Assembly (NCBI GenBank): GCA_050951925.1
Contig: JBMNJZ010000001.1
Span: 930,001 to 994,000 of the forward strand
Reading direction: 5' to 3'
Origin: UBA1046 sp012511325
Lineage (GTDB): Bacteria; Bacillota; Clostridia; Saccharofermentanales; DTU023
DNA length: 64,000 nt
In this document: positions 60,000 to 64,000 of the stretch, piece by piece
Layout of the letters: every line of letters begins with the position of its first letter
Numbering within the stretch: the first letter of the stretch is position 1
Position numbers and translations under genes: made by a program
Notes under the pieces: generated by a model
Told to the model about the DNA's origin: nothing
What the model saw: only the letters and a program-made list of their open reading frames with translations
The model's database searches: none

Positions 60000-60482
60000 G
60001 TGAATAAATTAATCTATTCTGGTACTTTTGATCCATTTACTAATGGCCATCTTGATATCGCTACACGTGCTTCCAAGCTATGTACCGAACTAATAATTCT
60101 GGTTCTGAGCAATCAAGAAAAAACGGCCTTATTTACTTATGGGGAACGATTAGACCTGATCAGGAGATCAATCACTGAATTGAAAAATGTCAGGGTTGAT
60201 TTATGGGACGGATTGCTGGTTGATTATTGCCGGAAAAACGGTGTGACAACAATTATCAGAGGTTTGCGCAGTGAGACAGACTATAATTATGAAAAAAAGA
60301 TGGCTTTGAACAATCGGATCTTGCTGCCTGATTGCGAGACCCTTTTTATCACCGCTACACCCGAGTATTCCTGCATTAGCTCATCGATGGTCAAAATCAT
60401 TGCCAATTATGGCGGAGATATTGAGCAGATGGTACCGGCATATATTGCTGCGGCTATCAAAGCAAAATTGACAGAGAATTGA
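60000..60482 (+). CDS. coaD: Phosphopantetheine adenylyltransferase
   Basis: The penultimate step of coenzyme A synthesis. The 160-residue protein has the nucleotidyltransferase motif YSGTFDPFTNGHLDIATRA, IIRGLRSETDYNYE and EYSCISSSMVKIIANYGGD. It starts at GTG 60000, shortly after a GGTG ribosome-binding site; no closer ATG exists. It belongs to the recG-rsmD-coaD group. Confidence 0.96.
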   Translation: MNKLIYSGTFDPFTNGHLDIATRASKLCTELIILVLSNQEKTALFTYGERLDLIRRSITELKNVRVDLWDGLLVDYCRKNGVTTIIRGLRSETDYNYEKKMALNNRILLPDCETLFITATPEYSCISSSMVKIIANYGGDIEQMVPAYIAAAIKAKLTEN

Positions 60483-60543
60483 GCATCATGATGGCAAATT
60501 AAGATGACCGGACAGATAATTGTAACGATACGGAGGAAATGAG

Positions 60544-61056
60544 ATGAATCCGAATGACAGAGAATATCTTCAAGAAGAAGTTAGACCCAGGCGTACAGCA
60601 GGTCCCCGTACAGGCGAGCAGAGCATTGACAATTTGCTCGACCGTATGGAAGCTACTCTATCTCATGCCAAGATGATGCCGTTGAGTGATAAATGTCTGG
60701 TAGAAAAAGAAGAGATGCTTTTTCTGGTCAGAATGGTACGTGAAGGCTTGCCGGATGAGTTAAGACAGGCCAGATGGTTGCTTGACCAAAACAGGCAACT
60801 GATCGCAGAGGCACGCAAAGAAGCTGATAGCATTATGCGTGATGCGCAAGCCCAGATGGCGAGAATGATTGATGAGCATGAGATCACAATCAAAGCCCGG
60901 GAAGAGGCTACAGATCTGATTGAGGATGCTACACGTCAGAGTACCGATATCAGAAACAGTGCCATTAAATATACGCATGACATCCTGACTGATTTGGAAG
61001 ATCAGTTGGCTGAAATTCTAACTTTCGTTACCCGAAATAAGAAAGAACTGGAGTAG
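60544..61056 (+). CDS. Coiled-coil protein of unknown function
   Basis: The 170-residue cytoplasmic protein has no membrane segment or signal. From about residue 65 it is almost wholly helical with long charged stretches (LIAEARKEADSIMRDAQAQM; EEATDLIEDATRQSTDI), resembling the stalk subunits E/G of ATPases or DivIVA-like proteins. Proteins like this follow coaD in many Clostridia and are often labelled simply ATPase; I do not recognise a defined function. CGGAGG lies 6 bases before ATG 60544. It ends two bases before the PBP gene, so the two are coupled. Confidence 0.7.
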   Translation: MNPNDREYLQEEVRPRRTAGPRTGEQSIDNLLDRMEATLSHAKMMPLSDKCLVEKEEMLFLVRMVREGLPDELRQARWLLDQNRQLIAEARKEADSIMRDAQAQMARMIDEHEITIKAREEATDLIEDATRQSTDIRNSAIKYTHDILTDLEDQLAEILTFVTRNKKELE

Positions 61057-61058
61057 AA

Positions 61059-63125
61059 ATGGACAGGGCAAGCAAGCGGCTGATTATCATCCTGATAGTC
61101 GGCTTATTACTGTTTACCTCATGCGGTGGCAAAGAAATAATTGATACGGACTGGGATCAGGATGTAACCTCCGCCGGAACTGCAGAGGAGAGACTGCCTG
61201 AAGATCAGATCAACCATATCCTCCAGTTAGTTGGCAGGCGCGAACAGGAACTGTTGAAAAGCTATCTGACAGCTGAATCACTGTCCCGCTACGGTGATGA
61301 TCAAATTGTTGCCCGCCAAAAAGAAGTTGATAAGAAGCTGAGAGTCAGACAGGTCGGCCTGTACGGTATTTCCTTGGTTGAAATGCTGTCGGATCGGAAT
61401 ATTAAAGTCTATGAGATGACCATGAATTTTACTACGGAATATGGTCCGATCGAGCGTCCTCTAACGGTTACTTTTATCCGCAATCATCAGCTGGACCGTT
61501 GGGAAATGGAATGGACACCGGCCACTATTTTCCCCGGTTTGACTATCTCCAATGATATTGTCGTCGAGGAACTGAAAGCACCCCGTGGAACCATATATGA
61601 TCGAACCGGGCGCGAACTGGCAGTAGATGGTTTAGCCCAACAGGTGGGTGCTGTAACCGGCGTCTACGATATGTCTAAGCATGCTGAAGTCGCTGCGCTA
61701 CTGGGCATGACAACTGCAGATGTAGAGAAGAAAATGACCCAGTCATGGATCAAGGACAATATGTTTGTTCCTTTGCAGATCAAAAGTTCATATACCTCTG
61801 AGCAGACTAATCATTTCAGCAATTATGGTCTGTCGGTACGTACTGTCAGCGCCAGAAATTATCCCTATGATGAGGCTTTTGCCCATTTGATCGGCTATAC
61901 GGCAGAGGTTTCCTTTTCCGGACAGGACGATCCAAAACATGAATTTTATCGTATGGGCGATAAAGAGGGCAAAAGAGGTCTGGAGGCTCATTATGAGGAG
62001 CAACTGCGGTCAACCAGGGGAGTCAGAATAAGTTTGACCGGTGGCGGCGGAGAAGTTCTTTTCGAACGTGCTGCTATCCCGGGGCAAGACTTTTATTTGA
62101 CCGTCGATGCAGAGTTACAGAAAAAAATCTATGATGTTACCAAAACTGACAGCTCAGCCACCACAGCGGTGGATCCGTTCAGCGGCGATATTCTTGCCTT
62201 GGTTAGTACACCTTCTTTCAGCCCTAATGCACTGACAATAGGAATGAGCAACACTGAATACCAACAATTAACAGACTCACCGCAAAAACCGATGTTTAAC
62301 CGGTTCCAGCTGAGATATGCACCGGGATCAACTTTCAAGATTATTACTGCCATTGCCGCTTTTAATACCGGTGTTCTCACTGAAAATACTGTCAAGACAA
62401 TCAAGGGAACAAAATGGCAGGCAGATTCTACCTGGGGAGGCTATTATGTATCCCGTCTGGTCGAAAATAATGAACCCCAAGATGGCATCAAAGCAATTGC
62501 TGTTTCAGATAATATTTTCTTTGCTCAGCTGGCAGTGGAAATGGGGGCGTCCGCTTTTTACGATCAATTGCTGAAACTCGGTTTGACAGAAGAAGTTCCC
62601 TCGGAGTACCCGTTCTATAAGGCTAAGATAACAAATAGCGGTCAGGCGGGATCCGAAGTTCTGATGGCTGACACAGCTTATGGCCAGGGAGAATTGCAGA
62701 TCACGCAAGTCCAACTGGCTGCTATCTATGCCAGTCTGGTAAATGGCGGTAGAATTCTGGAGCCGCATATCTTGCGCGGTAATGAGCAAAAAGTTTGGAA
62801 AGAAAACTATACCAGTCCCTTCGTGCTGAATTACCTGCGCCGTGCCCTGCGCAGGACAGTCGAAACATCACACAAAAATACTGTAGCTCGCCCGTATGCG
62901 GAATTTGCAGGCAAATCAGGTACGGTCCAGCGCGGCTGGGACGAAGATTTGGACAAACAAATCATTGACACCTGGTTTATTGGCTTTGACAATGTCAATA
63001 CTTCGCTAATCTTAGTTACACAGATGCAGGATATGCAGAGGAGAGAAGACAAAGCCAACGCTTTTACGCGCTGGGGTGAGCTTATGGATAGCATCTATGC
63101 TGATGGACCTTATCAGGTACCTTAG
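61059..63125 (+). CDS. Lipoprotein-type class B penicillin-binding protein, PBP3/PBP2a-like
   Basis: 688 residues. The N-terminus has a lipobox-like end (LLLFTSC22), as in B. subtilis PBP3 (PbpC). A MecA-N/NTF2-like domain (about 48-165) precedes the dimerisation domain (APRGTIYDRTGRELA) and the transpeptidase domain with S424 in PGSTFK427, the second box S-D-N (VSDNIFF) and a KSG third box (FAGKSGTV). Proteins of this class have low beta-lactam affinity in some species; that cannot be inferred here. It crosslinks peptidoglycan outside the membrane. Confidence 0.93.
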   Translation: MDRASKRLIIILIVGLLLFTSCGGKEIIDTDWDQDVTSAGTAEERLPEDQINHILQLVGRREQELLKSYLTAESLSRYGDDQIVARQKEVDKKLRVRQVGLYGISLVEMLSDRNIKVYEMTMNFTTEYGPIERPLTVTFIRNHQLDRWEMEWTPATIFPGLTISNDIVVEELKAPRGTIYDRTGRELAVDGLAQQVGAVTGVYDMSKHAEVAALLGMTTADVEKKMTQSWIKDNMFVPLQIKSSYTSEQTNHFSNYGLSVRTVSARNYPYDEAFAHLIGYTAEVSFSGQDDPKHEFYRMGDKEGKRGLEAHYEEQLRSTRGVRISLTGGGGEVLFERAAIPGQDFYLTVDAELQKKIYDVTKTDSSATTAVDPFSGDILALVSTPSFSPNALTIGMSNTEYQQLTDSPQKPMFNRFQLRYAPGSTFKIITAIAAFNTGVLTENTVKTIKGTKWQADSTWGGYYVSRLVENNEPQDGIKAIAVSDNIFFAQLAVEMGASAFYDQLLKLGLTEEVPSEYPFYKAKITNSGQAGSEVLMADTAYGQGELQITQVQLAAIYASLVNGGRILEPHILRGNEQKVWKENYTSPFVLNYLRRALRRTVETSHKNTVARPYAEFAGKSGTVQRGWDEDLDKQIIDTWFIGFDNVNTSLILVTQMQDMQRREDKANAFTRWGELMDSIYADGPYQVP

Positions 63126-63137
63126 TAAGGAGCGATA

Positions 63138-64000
63138 GTGTCTGGCATGAAAAGATTATTACAGAAAGTCAAATCGGAGCGGATAGGATATCTCCTGCAA
63201 CTCGCTTTTTATTATTCTATCTCTGTCTGGTTGATCTTCTGCATCATTAATGTCCTTGTTTCAGCCGGCAAACAGGTTCAAATTCTGTCCCTTGACTACA
63301 TTAAGGAGATGCCGGCCGCATATTTCCTTGGTGGCGTCTTGATTGCGCTGGCGGCGCCAATAATTATAATGCTGGTTCCAATCAAATCGGATAAACTAAA
63401 GCTTGGTCAATTATTTTTGCTGATATCCTTTTGGTTGTTTGTGGCGCAACTTTGGTATATCGATTATATCGACCCCGCCCGGCAGCAATCTCTCTCCTAT
63501 TGTTTCGGTCTGCTGCTTCTGTGCGTATTTCTCTTGGCGGCAACCCGAAATTTTTTGACTGCCAACAGAGAAAGCAAGCTCTTTTTCTATACAGCCTGGG
63601 CTTTGTTCATCAGCGGGATTCTCCTGGCCGCGCTGAACGTAGTAAACTGCCTGATCATATTGCCTGCAATTACTGCAGATGCAGAACAGAAACTGATGCG
63701 CCGGATTATACTGACACTGGTTCTGGCGCTGCAAGGAGCGCTGGCGGGCGCAGTAGCTGCTCATCTGTTACCGGATGTTGCCATCATTAAAAAGCCGTAT
63801 GGACCGTCTGCCGGGAAGTATAGAGTGTACTATCTGGTCGGTTTCGCTTTTCTGATCCACGTCAGTTTATTTGGCTATATATTATATGTTCGGACTATTA
63901 CCCTGACTACTCCGACTTATGATTTTGGTATTTTTTCCCAGATGTTTCACAATATGTCCGAGACCGGGTTGCCCACTACTACGCTGGAGAGAAGTTACGA
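63138..64000 (+). CDS. DUF2079 family multi-pass membrane protein, 5' part
   Basis: The frame is open from GTG 63138 (behind AAGGAG) to the window edge, giving 287 codons. It has about seven membrane segments, and near the edge TPTYDFGIFSQMFHNM, the start of the DUF2079 signature (YDxGIFxQ). Such proteins resemble GT-C glycosyltransferases, with the Asp motif in the first loop, and may modify the envelope. ATG 63147 is an alternative start. Before the motif there is an unusually long membrane region (about 240 residues). Confidence 0.8.
   Translation, partial: MSGMKRLLQKVKSERIGYLLQLAFYYSISVWLIFCIINVLVSAGKQVQILSLDYIKEMPAAYFLGGVLIALAAPIIIMLVPIKSDKLKLGQLFLLISFWLFVAQLWYIDYIDPARQQSLSYCFGLLLLCVFLLAATRNFLTANRESKLFFYTAWALFISGILLAALNVVNCLIILPAITADAEQKLMRRIILTLVLALQGALAGAVAAHLLPDVAIIKKPYGPSAGKYRVYYLVGFAFLIHVSLFGYILYVRTITLTTPTYDFGIFSQMFHNMSETGLPTTTLERSY

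Noticed and set aside
1..64000. CRISPR array, prophage, insertion sequence or toxin-antitoxin pair
   Set aside because: I saw no regularly spaced repeats, transposase, integrase, phage structural genes or paired small toxin-like frames.

Overview
The window looks like a chromosomal backbone segment of a low-to-mid GC Gram-positive anaerobe, most likely class Clostridia. The main evidence is: a Firmicutes-type rimP-nusA-rnpM-ylxQ-infB operon; a Gram-positive dcw cluster with mraZ and sbp; a Bacillus-type PurF with a propeptide and iron-sulfur cysteines; an oxygen-sensitive 2-hydroxyacyl-CoA dehydratase activase system; a YdjI-like SPFH protein; and consensus SigA-type promoters. Genus cannot be fixed from the sequence alone. 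I see no prophage, insertion sequence, CRISPR array or rRNA.

Layout. 1-87 is the tail of ftsH, followed by a large terminator hairpin. 320-4848 holds a two-gene 2-hydroxyacyl-CoA dehydratase activase/DUF2229 system, convergent with a TraX-like membrane protein (4837-5694). 6027-11985 carries an mreB-family gene, then rho-purF one base apart, then a MATE exporter. 12078-15096 (minus strand) has a two-gene ECF sigma/membrane-protein unit and malQ. 15219-16402 has an unknown anchored protein, a multi-hairpin region and tRNA-Thr(TGT). 16380-21493 is a TetR regulator divergent from an MMPL transporter and a secreted heptad-repeat protein, with a well-resolved intergenic region: two promoters, a palindrome between their -35 boxes, and a terminator-like leader hairpin. 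21572-23893 (minus) is a membrane-stress-like unit of an SPFH/zinc-ribbon protein, MscL and a small P-loop ATPase. tRNA-Trp(CCA) and a heterodimeric ABC exporter follow.

28093-37107 is the transcription/translation operon rimP-nusA-rnpM-ylxQ-infB-rbfA-nrnA-truB-ribF, behind a promoter and a leader hairpin that could serve NusA autoregulation. 37184-39526 is lgt and a SEDS gene of RodA type. 39735-52401 is a reduced dcw cluster: mraZ-rsmH-ftsL-spoVD/ftsI-murF-mraY-ftsW-murG-ftsQ-sbp-ftsZ. It has no murE, murD, murC, murB or ftsA. It begins with a candidate MraZ-box promoter and ends in a strong terminator. 52420-64000 carries nrdR, an OmpR-type two-component pair, an HtrA-like protein lacking its catalytic histidine, nth, recG, rsmD, coaD, a coiled-coil protein, a lipoprotein-type PBP and the start of a DUF2079 membrane protein.

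Most of the window is housekeeping: envelope growth and division (mreB, rodA, dcw genes, two class B PBPs, lgt) and RNA metabolism (rho, nusA, rnpM, infB, rbfA, truB, nrnA). The most unusual items are the HtrA-like pseudoprotease, the RibF whose riboflavin-kinase half lacks its signature, the repeated TTGTAATGAYA element before ftsZ, the MMPL leader with a terminator-like hairpin and two possible starts, the acidic repeat tail of NusA, and the sigma factor coupled to an unfamiliar single-pass membrane protein. Starts were moved from the longest reading frame wherever a ribosome-binding site or promoter argued for it; each case is noted.
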